DNA of 64,000 nt. Origin: Sphingobacterium cellulitidis. GTDB lineage: Bacteria > Bacteroidota > Bacteroidia > Sphingobacteriales > Sphingobacteriaceae. The notes under the pieces are model-generated. The model did no database searches, was not told the DNA's origin, and worked only from the letters and a program-made list of their open reading frames with translations. The stretch lies in contig NOUX01000007.1 in the NCBI GenBank assembly GCA_002245855.1, positions 1 to 64,000 of the forward strand, given 5' to 3'. A program made the translations under genes and the position numbers. Positions within the stretch are counted from its first letter, which is position 1; each line of letters starts with the position of its first letter. This document shows positions 9,222-18,212 of the stretch, piece by piece.

Positions 9222-10298
9222 ATGGCCAACCCTTCATTATATTCCCCATTAGTACTTAAAAACTTCAGTTTAAAAAATAGGATCGTCGTTTCGCCGATGT
9301 GTCAGTACAGTGCCGAGCAAGGATTTGCAACAGATTGGCATTTGGTTCATTTAGGTCAGTTTGCCATTGGTGCTGCTGGAGCAGTTATTCAAGAGGCAAC
9401 CTCGGTAAGTCCCGAAGGTCGGATCACCTATGGTGATTTAGGAATCTGGGAAGATGGGCAAATCGAAAAATACAGACAGATTACTGAATTCATAAAAAGT
9501 CAAGGCAGTATTGCAGGGATTCAATTGGCACATGCAGGACGCAAAGCAAGTACAGAAAAGCCCTGGTTGGGTCGCAAGCAGTTCTCTCCAACGGAAGAAC
9601 ATGGCTGGCAAACTGTAGGCCCTGCTACCCTACCCTATCATGAAGACGAATTTCCAGCAAAAGCATTATCAATTTCGGAAATAGAAACCCTTGTTTTAAA
9701 ATTTAAGGATGCAGCCCAAAGAGCTGTTCAAGCAGGCTATCAAATAATCGAGATTCATGCAGCGCATGGATATTTAATCCATCAATTTTTATCGCCATTA
9801 GTCAACACTCGAATTGATGAATATGGAGGAGATTTTGAAAATAGAATTCGGCTTTTACTAGAAATAACAGCGTCTATTCAAGAGGTTTTGACTTCCGAGC
9901 AATCCTTATGGGTTCGGCTTTCGGCGACGGATTGGGCTGAAGGTGGCTGGGATCTGGAAGAGTGCATTGAACTAGTAAAGATTCTAAAAGATAAAGGAGT
10001 TGAAGTAGTGGATATTTCCTCAGGGGGTGCGGTACATCATCAACAGATACCGGTAGAGGCAGGATATCAAGTTCCATTTGCTGATGCAATTCGGGAACAA
10101 TGTCATATTATTACGGGAGCAGTTGGGCTCATAACCAGTGCCAAACAGGCACAGGACATCCTGGATCGAGCTGCGGCAGACTTTATTATTCTTGGGCGGG
10201 AGTTTTTACGACATCCGCATTTGGTCTACGATTGGGCACAAGACCTGGGAGTAGACATCGACTGGGCAGCTCAATATGCAAGGGCAAAAATAGAATAA
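9222..10298 (+). CDS. NADPH dehydrogenase, YqjM-like old yellow enzyme
   Basis: This 358-residue flavin-dependent ene-reductase reduces activated C=C bonds of enals, enones and similar electrophiles. It has the thermophilic-like OYE features of YqjM: Cys27 in SPMCQYS (tunes FMN potential), Tyr29, and the substrate-binding pair His179/His182 in EIHAAHGY, followed by Tyr184. The TIM barrel begins with LYSPLVLKNFSLKNRIVVSPM and has the FMN phosphate site near DFIILGREFLRHP. It lies 123 bases downstream of the DUF779 gene in the same direction and may share in detoxifying reactive aldehydes and enals. Confidence 0.93.
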   Translation: MANPSLYSPLVLKNFSLKNRIVVSPMCQYSAEQGFATDWHLVHLGQFAIGAAGAVIQEATSVSPEGRITYGDLGIWEDGQIEKYRQITEFIKSQGSIAGIQLAHAGRKASTEKPWLGRKQFSPTEEHGWQTVGPATLPYHEDEFPAKALSISEIETLVLKFKDAAQRAVQAGYQIIEIHAAHGYLIHQFLSPLVNTRIDEYGGDFENRIRLLLEITASIQEVLTSEQSLWVRLSATDWAEGGWDLEECIELVKILKDKGVEVVDISSGGAVHHQQIPVEAGYQVPFADAIREQCHIITGAVGLITSAKQAQDILDRAAADFIILGREFLRHPHLVYDWAQDLGVDIDWAAQYARAKIE

Positions 10299-10302
10299 GG
10301 AA

Positions 10303-10704
10303 TTATTCTACATCCAAACCTTCCAATACAGGAATTGGTTTCTTATCGTCACCTAAGGCAACAAAAGTAAATCGGCCTTGGATGGCAAGTTCGCGACCAT
10401 CGGCATACATGCTTTCCAGGTAAATTTCTACGTGGACTTTTAAGCTAGTCCTTCCTACACTTTCTACTCTAGCAATCGCTTCCACAATACTTCCTGAAGG
10501 GATAGCTTTATGGAAATCAATTTTATCGGTAGAAACGGTCACCAAAGATTTTCTACAAAAACGGGTTGCGCACATAAAGGAAACCTCATCCATAATCGCC
10601 ATGGCTTTACCGCCAAAAAGGGTGTCATGGTGATTGGTAAGGGAAGGAAACACTGTCATGGTAATTCGTGTTTCACTTTGATCGATACGTTCTAGAACAG
10701 TCAT
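10303..10704 (-). CDS. Acyl-CoA thioesterase, hotdog fold
   Basis: The 133-residue protein is a single hotdog domain of the YciA/acyl-CoA hydrolase group. It has the motif TNHHDTLFGGKAMAIMDEVSFMCATRFC, in which the Asn/His and Asp residues form the active site, and a later SVGRTSLKVHVEIYLES strand pair. It hydrolyses acyl-CoA to acid and CoA. It converges on the ene-reductase gene with a 4-base gap. Its -7 box (TAACTTTG, minus strand) overlaps the 3' end of the MutS-like gene, so it can be transcribed alone. Confidence 0.9.
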   Translation of the reverse strand: MTVLERIDQSETRITMTVFPSLTNHHDTLFGGKAMAIMDEVSFMCATRFCRKSLVTVSTDKIDFHKAIPSGSIVEAIARVESVGRTSLKVHVEIYLESMYADGRELAIQGRFTFVALGDDKKPIPVLEGLDVE

Positions 10705-10721
10705 TTTTAATATTGAAGCCG

Positions 10722-10729
10722 CAAAGTTA
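10722..10729 (-). promoter_or_regulatory. Thioesterase -7 box
   Basis: The minus-strand TAACTTTG is followed by GC, a good -7 element, 17 bases before the start codon. No clear TTG was found at -33. Confidence 0.5.
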
Positions 10730-12547
10730 ATTAACTTTTTCGCTTTCTACGACTATTCCAATACCTTTCAACAGCATGGAAGCATTAAAAATAGTACAAG
10801 CACCATTTTTTAATTTGTAATCAAACAACATTTCAGACCCTTGCACCTGTATATCGAAATGATAATTTTTCAAATAACCGGGATAGTCATTGATTAGTTC
10901 TGAGAGTTGCAAATCATGGGTTGCCAACATACCGCGACCTCGGAGATCAATCAATTTTTTTATGATCGCTTTAGACCCTAGGTACTTATCTACCGAATTT
11001 GTTCCGCGTAGCATTTCATCAATCAAGAAAAAACTAGAGGGGATATCCTTCACTCTATCCAAGATAAACTTCATACGGTCCAATTCGGCTTTAAAAGTGG
11101 ATGTACTTTCATTCAGGGAATCTTTGATACGCATATAGGTGACCAATTGATAAATTGGCAATTCAAATCTTTTAGCACAGACTACAGCTCCGGTATAAGC
11201 CAGTACGGCATTAATCCCGATTGTTCTCAAAAAAGTACTTTTACCGGCCATATTTGAACCCGTAATTAGCGCAATTTTATGGTCATTGGCATTGTAATCA
11301 TTTCCGACCGATTTATTCTCTGGGATTAAAGGGTGATTCACCTCATCTGCGAGGAGAGAATCCTTTTCGAAATCGTTCAAAATTTTAGGCTGTTGCCAAT
11401 CAGCATGGTTATAAGCCAATAAAGACAAGGATACTAGACTTTCATATTTAGCAACGGCATCAAATCCAGAAAGAATAGAATCTTCATATTGGTCTTTCCA
11501 TTTACTGATGGACATAATTTGTTTGAAATCCCAAAGGAATAACATATTTAAGATTGCACCAACCAGCATATTATTGCGTACATCCAGTTTGTCAATCAAT
11601 TTTCCTAGTTCATGGATTATTCCTGAAAGTTTTTTCTGCTGAGTTTCAATCTGGATTTTACTTTGCAGTTCAAGGTTTAGCTTTGCCTGATACTTTTTAT
11701 CTTCCATCAATTTGATGGCATCCGCGAAACCAATCAATGAAACGCCTATTTTATCCACTTTATTGGAGAATTGACTGACTTTACCTGCCATAGCAATCGT
11801 CCATAATAAATGGATTAAAGCTAAGCCAAACAAATATCCCCCGATATTAAACACGAAAATGGAGAATAAGATTCCAGCTAGAAATATCCAAGGTACCAAT
11901 GGGACATAGGATCTATAGAATGCATTGCCAAACTGGAAGGATTTATCATGGAAATAACTATAAATGTAGGATCTCAGGTTTATTTTTGAACCCAGGTTAA
12001 ACAACATTTTGGTTTGGAATGCTTGCAAATGTTCAGGATCTGACTTCAATTCTTCCACTGCTTCTTGTCGCTGCGTAATTTCATCTTTTGAGGAAGGGGA
12101 TTTCATCCAGGATTGCAGGACCGCTACACCGTCTTTGGTTGCGCAACGATTTACCAGTTCAAATAAGGAGTTTGGACCAAAAATATCGAGGTCAGAGGTA
12201 TAAGGATGCTTAGGATCTTCAAATTCCTGACCATCATCATACATGTTCTTTTTTCGGTTATTGATATTAAGTTCATTCTCATTGATACTGAGAAATACCT
12301 TAGCTTCTTGCAGTTTACGATCTACCTTAGCTTGTCTGAACACAAGAAAGGCGAACAGAAAAATCAACAGGATCATTGCCAGAAGGACAAAGAAAATATT
12401 ATTGAAGGAGAATAATTGCCAAATACCTATGGCACCAGCAATCATCAATCCTAATCGTAAAAAAGCATTTTTATTGATTTGTTTTTCTAAAGACTTTATT
12501 TCCCCTTGGGTTTTCCCGACATTATTTTGGTAAAATTCTGCACTCAT
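10727..12547 (-). CDS. Membrane-anchored MutS-family ATPase
   Basis: The 606-residue protein keeps the MutS clamp/core (about 120-400) and the ABC-type ATPase domain. Walker A GSNMAGKST is at residues 430-438, the STSTFKAELDRM signature near 481-492, Walker B FFLIDE ending at 511, and the ATHDLQLSEL switch after it. The DNA-binding mismatch-recognition domain I of true MutS is absent. Instead there are two hydrophobic helices at about 30-48 and 50-70, and two more at about 215-256. These imply a membrane location. Such MutS-like proteins are known in Bacteroidota but their role is unclear. A leaderless-type -7 box precedes the start. Confidence 0.88.
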   Translation of the reverse strand: MSAEFYQNNVGKTQGEIKSLEKQINKNAFLRLGLMIAGAIGIWQLFSFNNIFFVLLAMILLIFLFAFLVFRQAKVDRKLQEAKVFLSINENELNINNRKKNMYDDGQEFEDPKHPYTSDLDIFGPNSLFELVNRCATKDGVAVLQSWMKSPSSKDEITQRQEAVEELKSDPEHLQAFQTKMLFNLGSKINLRSYIYSYFHDKSFQFGNAFYRSYVPLVPWIFLAGILFSIFVFNIGGYLFGLALIHLLWTIAMAGKVSQFSNKVDKIGVSLIGFADAIKLMEDKKYQAKLNLELQSKIQIETQQKKLSGIIHELGKLIDKLDVRNNMLVGAILNMLFLWDFKQIMSISKWKDQYEDSILSGFDAVAKYESLVSLSLLAYNHADWQQPKILNDFEKDSLLADEVNHPLIPENKSVGNDYNANDHKIALITGSNMAGKSTFLRTIGINAVLAYTGAVVCAKRFELPIYQLVTYMRIKDSLNESTSTFKAELDRMKFILDRVKDIPSSFFLIDEMLRGTNSVDKYLGSKAIIKKLIDLRGRGMLATHDLQLSELINDYPGYLKNYHFDIQVQGSEMLFDYKLKNGACTIFNASMLLKGIGIVVESEKVN

Positions 12548-12552
12548 GGGTG

Positions 12553-12560
12553 CTAAGGTA
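12553..12560 (-). promoter_or_regulatory. MutS-like gene -7 box at start codon
   Basis: The minus-strand TACCTTAG, one base off consensus, ends 5 bases before the ATG, implying a very short or absent 5' leader. Confidence 0.4.
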
Positions 12561-12579
12561 GGGATAAAATCTGCAAAAA

Positions 12580-13236
12580 TTACCAGGCTTGATCACCAAC
12601 CAGTGGGACAAATCTAAAAGTATCGAGTTCGATTCTTTCGAAGTCATTTTCACCAACGCGGAGGATAGTGACCATTTTTTGGAATTTCTCATCCCCTACC
12701 GGAATAACCAGGAGTCCTCCTAGTCGGAGTTGCTTCAGCATTTTTTCAGGGACAAATGGAGCTCCAGCAGTTACGATAATCTTATCATACGGGGCTTTTT
12801 CAGGAATACCTTTTGAGCCATCCCCTAAGAAGAAATTAGGTTTATAGCCCATATAGGGCAGAACCTGAATCGTTCTGTTATATAGGTTTTCTTGTCTTTC
12901 AATGGTATAGACATCCGCACCAAGTTCAAGGAGAATACAGGTTTGGTATCCCGAACCTGTTCCGATTTCGAGCACCTTATCTCCTTTTTTGATATGGAGC
13001 AATTGACTTTGGTAAGCGACCGTATAAGGTTGAGATATAGTTTGTCCATCCCCGATTGGGAAAGCGATATCACGATAAGCTTGATTCCAGAAAGTTTCGT
13101 CGAAAAAGAAATGGCGCGGAACTTTTGCAATAGCCTGCAACACCTTCTTATCCTCAATTCCCCGCTTCTCAAGATGCTTCACTAATTGCTTTCTTGCTCC
13201 TTGTTCCCTGTAATTATCTATAAACTTATACGCCAT
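12580..13236 (-). CDS. pcm: Protein-L-isoaspartate O-methyltransferase
   Basis: The 218-residue enzyme methylates L-isoaspartyl residues of aged proteins using S-adenosylmethionine, allowing their repair. It has the family hallmarks: PRHFFFDE, the active-site stretch AFPIGDGQTISQPYTVA, SAM motif VLEIGTGSGYQT, and the later KIIVTAGAP and LGGLLVIPVG. I start at the ATG of MAYKFIDNY; an upstream TTG overlaps the -7 box and is unlikely. It lies 32 bases upstream of the MutS-like gene in the same direction. Confidence 0.93.
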   Translation of the reverse strand: MAYKFIDNYREQGARKQLVKHLEKRGIEDKKVLQAIAKVPRHFFFDETFWNQAYRDIAFPIGDGQTISQPYTVAYQSQLLHIKKGDKVLEIGTGSGYQTCILLELGADVYTIERQENLYNRTIQVLPYMGYKPNFFLGDGSKGIPEKAPYDKIIVTAGAPFVPEKMLKQLRLGGLLVIPVGDEKFQKMVTILRVGENDFERIELDTFRFVPLVGDQAW

Positions 13237-13242
13237 AAGTCT

Positions 13243-13250
13243 CAAAATTA
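13243..13250 (-). promoter_or_regulatory. pcm -7 box at start codon
   Basis: The minus-strand TAATTTTG ends six bases before the pcm ATG, so the transcript would be leaderless or nearly so. Confidence 0.5.
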
Positions 13251-13413
13251 GCCTTAATTTACCATATTATTAAGCTTAAAATGCAAAACATTCAAGGTCA
13301 GAACTGTTCTGAATTTTAGGAAAGAAAATATCTCTCCGCTTTATTTTTTGTACTTTTATATTGACGAGGGTATTATCCGAATAAACTCGATTTTACAAAT
13401 AAAAATGGGCACT

Positions 13414-14271
13414 ATGAAGAAGCTATCTATTTATCTATTTATTATTTTTTTACAGGTTCAGGTTGTATTTGGTCAAGAGACCTCGCCAAATGATGACGAC
13501 ATTATTAAAGTATTAGCAATAGGAAATAGTTTTTCTGAGGATGCTTTAGAGAACTATCTGCATGAGTTGGCGGCAGCTGCTGGTAAAAAGATAGTAATTG
13601 GCAATTTATACATTGGTGGAGCGCCATTGGATTTACATTTAAAAAATGCGCATAATAATCTGAAGGCATATAGTTATCGGAAAATTGACTTGGAGGGGAA
13701 TAAAAACACGACGGAACAGACGAGTATTGAAGAAGCTTTGGCCGATGATAATTGGGATTATATCAGCTTACAGCAGGCGAGTCCACTCTCTGGGAAGTAT
13801 AATGTGGTGATGCAAACTTTGGGGGATTTATGGACTTATGTTTTTGCACATGTTCATCCAGATACCAAATTGGTATATCATCAAACATGGGCATATCAAC
13901 AAGATTCGAAGCATGATGGTTTTGCGAATTATGACCGGAATCAGAAAAACATGTATGACAGCATCATGAGTGTAACCTCAAGGTTGGAAAAGACAGGAGA
14001 CTATGCATTTATTGTACCCGATGGAACCACGATCCAAAATGCCAGAACAAGTAGTATTGGAGATAACTTCACCAGAGATGGTTATCATTTAAATTTGGAT
14101 TATGGTCGTTTTGCTGCCGCATTGACTTGGTATGCTAAATTATTCAATTTAGACCCTACAAAATCCAACTATAAACCAGAGAAAGTAACCGAAGAACAGG
14201 CAAAAATAGTAAAGGAAGCTGCAAAAAAAGCGGTCAGAAAGCCATTTAAAGTTTCGAAAATCAGGAAATAG
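13414..14271 (+). CDS. Secreted DUF4886 protein, SGNH-hydrolase-like
   Basis: The 285-residue protein begins with a signal peptide (MKKLSIYLFIIFLQVQVVFGQ). It has SGNH-type elements: block I as IGNSFSEDA near residue 41, a conserved LQQASPLSG segment, and the late Asp/His pair in FTRDGYHLN. DUF4886 proteins are common exported proteins of gut and soil Bacteroidota and are thought to be esterases or deacylases of glycans; the substrate is unknown. Earlier in-frame ATGs exist, but only this one gives a clean signal peptide. A weak T-rich -7-like element near 13344-13353 would place the transcript start downstream of the first ATG. Confidence 0.85.
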   Translation: MKKLSIYLFIIFLQVQVVFGQETSPNDDDIIKVLAIGNSFSEDALENYLHELAAAAGKKIVIGNLYIGGAPLDLHLKNAHNNLKAYSYRKIDLEGNKNTTEQTSIEEALADDNWDYISLQQASPLSGKYNVVMQTLGDLWTYVFAHVHPDTKLVYHQTWAYQQDSKHDGFANYDRNQKNMYDSIMSVTSRLEKTGDYAFIVPDGTTIQNARTSSIGDNFTRDGYHLNLDYGRFAAALTWYAKLFNLDPTKSNYKPEKVTEEQAKIVKEAAKKAVRKPFKVSKIRK

Positions 14272-14373
14272 ACAAATTTAATTAACATTAATTTCAACGA
14301 AATTTAATTTCTTAAATCAAATTATCAATAGCCATTCTCAGTATCTTTAAGAAGAATCAAATAGATATGAGAT

Positions 14374-15024
14374 ATGGCTATTATGAATAATGGGAGTATA
14401 TTTTCTTTTAAGGGTAAGATTGGAAATCTAGTATTTTGTAATTGGAAGGGCCAGACCTATGTACGGTCTGCACCAGAATCCAGGAAAAGGACCAAATCAA
14501 CCCTTCAATTGGGGAATAATTCTAAGTTCAAGCAATTACAGGAATTATTATCTAAAATTCTTCCATATATCCGATTAGGGTTCAAGAATTACCATCCTGA
14601 ATGGTCGAGTCACAATTCGGCAATGTCATATAATTTAAAAAATGCCTTTGATGAGCATAGCAAAAAGAACAATATAAATTGGTCTTCCCTATCAATCAGT
14701 AGAGGATTAATCAATCCTATCACTACATTTAACATAGAAATGAATTTGGAATCCACTTCATTAAAAGTTTTGTGGACTTATGATGAAGAAATAGTAAAAG
14801 CATTTGATATGGAGAATTACCGTTGCATGCTTTTGCTACAACCTGAAAACACGGAAATAAATAAGGTTTTTGGACTTGTCAATGGGAATTTAATCAGTGA
14901 AGAGTCCCAAGAGATATATTTCGATAAATTAACTCCTCAAGATATTTATCATGTTTATTTAGCTTTTCTTTCGAATGATGGCAGTTATCAATGCACAGAT
15001 AGTAAATATCTAGGGAAAATATGA
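14374..15024 (+). CDS. DUF6266 family protein
   Basis: The 216-residue protein matches the DUF6266 pattern common in Sphingobacteriaceae and Flavobacteriia. It opens with MAIMNNGSIFSFKGKIGNLV and FCNWKGQTYVRS, followed by a helical LQLGNNSKFKQLQELL stretch and a beta-rich C-terminal half. No signal peptide or catalytic motif is evident and the function is unknown. It ends 4 bases before the convergent priA gene. Confidence 0.8.
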   Translation: MAIMNNGSIFSFKGKIGNLVFCNWKGQTYVRSAPESRKRTKSTLQLGNNSKFKQLQELLSKILPYIRLGFKNYHPEWSSHNSAMSYNLKNAFDEHSKKNNINWSSLSISRGLINPITTFNIEMNLESTSLKVLWTYDEEIVKAFDMENYRCMLLLQPENTEINKVFGLVNGNLISEESQEIYFDKLTPQDIYHVYLAFLSNDGSYQCTDSKYLGKI

Positions 15025-15028
15025 TAAA

Positions 15029-17509
15029 CTAGTAAGGATCTACATCAATTTGTACTCGCACACCTTTATTTTTCTTATCCAATTCAAAATGAAGTAAAGC
15101 TTGTTTGATAAGTTCCTTCACTTTAGCAATAGAGATATTTTTTCTTTCAATTTTCAAGGTAATGGTTTGAATAAAGTTATTTCTAACCCGAGCAACCAAT
15201 GGTGGTTCAGGTCCCAAAACCCTTTCAGCTAATTGTTGTCTCAACAGACTAGCCAATCTTTTGGCAGCATCATGCACTAAGTCCTGATCGGTATGTTTAA
15301 CATCCAGTTTTATGAGCCTATAGAATGGAGGGTATAAGTAATTTTTACGTTCGGTAATTTCAGCGGTAAACATAGCCATAAAGTCATGGTTTGTTACCTG
15401 TTCCAATATTCGATGATTGGCGGTATTAGTTTGGATAATTACTTTTCCTTCGGTCTGTCTTCTTCCGGCACGGCCAGAAACCTGAGAGAATAAAGAAAAT
15501 GCTCTTTCATAGGCTCTAAAGTCAGGGAAATTGATCATACCATCAGCATTGATAATACCAATCAAGGTTACATTTCCAAAATCCAGTCCTTTGGTAATCA
15601 TTTGGGTTCCGATTAAGACATCAAATTCCTGGTTATCAAAAGCTGATATTACGCGATCAAATCCATATTTGCCTTTGGTAGAATCTAGGTCCAATCTACC
15701 GATTCGGAGTTCTGGTAATTGAATTTCCAGTTCCTCTTCCACCCTTTCCGTACCAAAACCTTTGCTTTGCATATTTGGCAATCCACAAGCAGGGCAAGTT
15801 TCCACGAGCTGTTCAGAAAAGCCACAATAATGGCAATGCATAAGATTGCTGGTTTTGTGGTAGGTTAGACTCACATCACAATTGACACATTTAGCAACAT
15901 AACCACAGGTACCACATTGAAGGAATGGGGTATGCCCTCTCCTATTTTGAAACAGAATCACCTGTTCTTTTTTCTCTACCGTTTCTTTAATAGCTGTCAA
16001 AAGCTTAGCACTAAAATAGGAGAACATTTCTTCTTTTCGAGCTGCTTCAGCGAGGTCAACAATTTCTATGCATGGCAATTTTGCTTCACCATAGCGTTCC
16101 AACAATTCGATTAACCCATATTTTCCAGCCTTAGCATTATAATAACTCTCCACCGAAGGGGTTGCAGATCCCAGAAGGACTTTAGCCTGATGCTGATGCG
16201 CCAAATAAATTGCGGTATCACGAGCATGATAGCGAGGGGCAGGATCGTATTGTTTGTAGGAGGTTTCATGTTCCTCATCGACAATGATCAATCCCAAATT
16301 ATGAAAAGGTAGAAATACAGAAGATCTAGCACCGATAACCACTTTATATTCACCTTTATTGACTTTATGCCATACCTCGGCACGTTCATTATCATTAAAT
16401 TTGGAGTGGTAAACACCGAGTTCATTTCCGAAATGCAATTTCAGGCGCTCAGTAATCTGCGCGGTTAAAGCAATTTCTGGTAATAGATAGAGTGCCGATC
16501 TACCTTTATTCAGTGTTTCCTCAATTAATCGAATATATAACTGGGTTTTTCCGGAGGCTGTGACTCCATGTAATAAAGCCACATCCTTCTCTTGAAAGGA
16601 GGATTTGATTTCATCAAAAGCTTTTTGCTGTGCAGGGCTAAAGTTAAAATCAGGGTTCAGCAGGACATCGGTTCCCTCAAATCGGCTAACGACTTTTTCC
16701 TCTACTGTAAAGACTGCCTTCTCAATTAATGCCGTAATGGCATTGGAGCCAGCACCTGAAGCTTCCATCAAATCTTGTCTACTGATTTCGTTTTTGGTCT
16801 TTAACAACTGCAGGAATGCAATCACAGCATCTTGTTGTTTGGGAGCTCGGTTTAAGCTATCCAACAATTCTCTTCTGCCATCAGGATCGTTAAATTCAGA
16901 GGCTAAACGTAAGAATGCTTTGGTTTTGGCTTTATATTTCTGCTTAATTTCTTCAGAAATCAAAATATAACCATGTTCAAATAAGCTACGTAAAAGTGGG
17001 AATACTGTTTTCTGACCAAGGATTTTAATGACGTCGTTGACGGTAAGTTCCGTTGCGAGGTCAAGCGCTTCCATGATCATATAACCTTTATCAGAAAGTT
17101 GGGAACGATCGAGGTTAGGGTCGTCTGAGGCGACAATCTTAGTTTCGGATGCCATTTTTAATGCCGCTGGAAGAGCTGCCTGCATAACATCACCCACATA
17201 ACACATATAATATTCAGCAATCCAGTCCCACATTTGCAACTGGGTTTCATTCACTATAGGATCATTATCAACAACATCAAGGATGTATTTAGCCTCATAT
17301 TGCTGCGGAGCATCGGTAGAAATTGCCTTTATGATGGCAGAATAAATTTTATTCTTACCAAACTGTACAATTACCCTTAAGCCGACCTGAATCTTATCGT
17401 TTAATTCCTGAGGTACTCTATAGGTATAAGATTTAGCAATTGCCAATGGTAATACGACCTCTACAAAATAAGTTATGCGATTTGAAGATGATAAATCCAG
17501 TTGAGACAT
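15029..17509 (-). CDS. priA: Primosomal protein N' (replication restart helicase PriA)
   Basis: PriA recognises stalled or repaired forks and reloads the replicative helicase. The 826-residue protein has the N-terminal 3'-DNA-binding domain, a helicase core with Walker A GVTASGKT and DEEHE box VDEEHETSYKQ, and a zinc-binding insert with eight cysteines in four CxxC pairs. The QVSGRAGR motif VI follows. I start at the ATG of MSQLDLSS; a TTG two codons earlier lies in the -7 box. A heptanucleotide tandem repeat lies immediately upstream. Confidence 0.96.
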   Translation of the reverse strand: MSQLDLSSSNRITYFVEVVLPLAIAKSYTYRVPQELNDKIQVGLRVIVQFGKNKIYSAIIKAISTDAPQQYEAKYILDVVDNDPIVNETQLQMWDWIAEYYMCYVGDVMQAALPAALKMASETKIVASDDPNLDRSQLSDKGYMIMEALDLATELTVNDVIKILGQKTVFPLLRSLFEHGYILISEEIKQKYKAKTKAFLRLASEFNDPDGRRELLDSLNRAPKQQDAVIAFLQLLKTKNEISRQDLMEASGAGSNAITALIEKAVFTVEEKVVSRFEGTDVLLNPDFNFSPAQQKAFDEIKSSFQEKDVALLHGVTASGKTQLYIRLIEETLNKGRSALYLLPEIALTAQITERLKLHFGNELGVYHSKFNDNERAEVWHKVNKGEYKVVIGARSSVFLPFHNLGLIIVDEEHETSYKQYDPAPRYHARDTAIYLAHQHQAKVLLGSATPSVESYYNAKAGKYGLIELLERYGEAKLPCIEIVDLAEAARKEEMFSYFSAKLLTAIKETVEKKEQVILFQNRRGHTPFLQCGTCGYVAKCVNCDVSLTYHKTSNLMHCHYCGFSEQLVETCPACGLPNMQSKGFGTERVEEELEIQLPELRIGRLDLDSTKGKYGFDRVISAFDNQEFDVLIGTQMITKGLDFGNVTLIGIINADGMINFPDFRAYERAFSLFSQVSGRAGRRQTEGKVIIQTNTANHRILEQVTNHDFMAMFTAEITERKNYLYPPFYRLIKLDVKHTDQDLVHDAAKRLASLLRQQLAERVLGPEPPLVARVRNNFIQTITLKIERKNISIAKVKELIKQALLHFELDKKNKGVRVQIDVDPY

Positions 17510-17512
17510 AAA

Positions 17513-17520
17513 CAAAGGTA
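17513..17520 (-). promoter_or_regulatory. priA -7 box
   Basis: The minus-strand TACCTTTG ends only three bases before the priA ATG. The place where a -33 TTG should be is occupied by the heptamer repeat, which contains none. Confidence 0.45.
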
Positions 17521-17524
17521 ATAA

Positions 17525-17590
17525 TAGTAGTTAGTATTTAGTATTTAGTATTTAGTAGTTAGTACTTAGTTGTTAGTATTTAGTATTTAG
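17525..17590. repeat. Heptanucleotide tandem repeat, TAGTATT type
   Basis: Nine consecutive 7-base units, five exact TAGTATT and four variants (TAGTAGT twice, TAGTACT, TAGTTGT), are followed by a partial TAG. The tract begins 4 bases upstream of the priA -7 box and spans the -33 region. Confidence 0.9.
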
Positions 17591-17620
17591 ATCTATTTTC
17601 TCAGCTGGGAGGAAATAAAA

Positions 17621-17640
17621 AAGGCACTTAGGAGTGCCTT
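17621..17640 (-). terminator. Terminator after DUF423 gene
   Basis: The 8-bp stem AAGGCACT/AGTGCCTT with a 4-base loop is flanked by A6 on the left and T4 on the right, so it can end leftward transcription of the DUF423 gene and isolates priA. Confidence 0.75.
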
Positions 17641-17690
17641 TTATGGTATTTTGTTTGTTTCTAAGTATTGGAAACTAAATGTATTTAATA

Positions 17691-18080
17691 TTATGCTCTA
17701 TTTTTCATTGCCGCAATAAATAAGGCGATCCATCCGACCATAAAACAAAGTCCACCGAGTGGAGTAATTGGTCCAATAATGGAAATATTTTCGATTCCAA
17801 GTAGGGTTCTAGTGCTTAACAGGTAAATAGATCCTGAGAAAAGGATGATACCTAGGGTAAACATGATGTAAGAAACTTTAATGGATTGACTTTTCGCTCT
17901 AGAGAAAGTGGACAGAAAAAGAAGGGCTAGGGTGTGATAAAAATGGTATTGATTAGCCGTTCCCCATGTTTCTAGTTGTTTATCAGAGATTTTACCTTCA
18001 AGTCCATGAGCACCGAATGCGCCAAGTATTACAGCTAACAAACCAAAAAAAGCAGCAGTTAGGATAATTTGTTTATTCAT
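17691..18080 (-). CDS. DUF423 family membrane protein (YgdD-like)
   Basis: The 129-residue protein has four hydrophobic segments and the DUF423 signature FFGLLAVILGAFGAHGLEG near the N-terminus, then QYHFYHTLALLFL. Members are small inner-membrane proteins of unknown function. I choose the ATG of MNKQIILTAAF; an ATG 69 bases upstream would add a sequence unlike the family and run into the divergent promoter. Confidence 0.87.
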   Translation of the reverse strand: MNKQIILTAAFFGLLAVILGAFGAHGLEGKISDKQLETWGTANQYHFYHTLALLFLSTFSRAKSQSIKVSYIMFTLGIILFSGSIYLLSTRTLLGIENISIIGPITPLGGLCFMVGWIALFIAAMKNRA

Positions 18081-18152
18081 AAAGAAAGCTAAAATAATCG
18101 CATATGATTTTTCGTTTATAAATGTATAAAATAACTTCTTAAAAAGCACTTC

Positions 18153-18160
18153 TAATTTTG
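18153..18160 (+). promoter_or_regulatory. -7 box of the propeller-protein gene
   Basis: TAATTTTG followed by C lies 52 bases before the start codon; no ideal -33 TTG is present. Confidence 0.4.
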
Positions 18161-18212
18161 CAATTTTGTCTATATTGAATATTTAAACAAACAAAAGGAA
18201 GACTTTTCGTTC

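Noticed and set aside
10727..12547. MutS-like gene considered as true mutS or mutS2
   Set aside because: It lacks domain I of MutS and the Smr domain of MutS2 and has membrane helices.
17510..17515. TTG start two codons upstream of the priA ATG
   Set aside because: The TTG is part of the -7 box, so it would lie at or before the transcript start.
17525..17590. Heptamer tract considered as a CRISPR array
   Set aside because: Units are 7 bases and contiguous with no spacers and no cas genes nearby.
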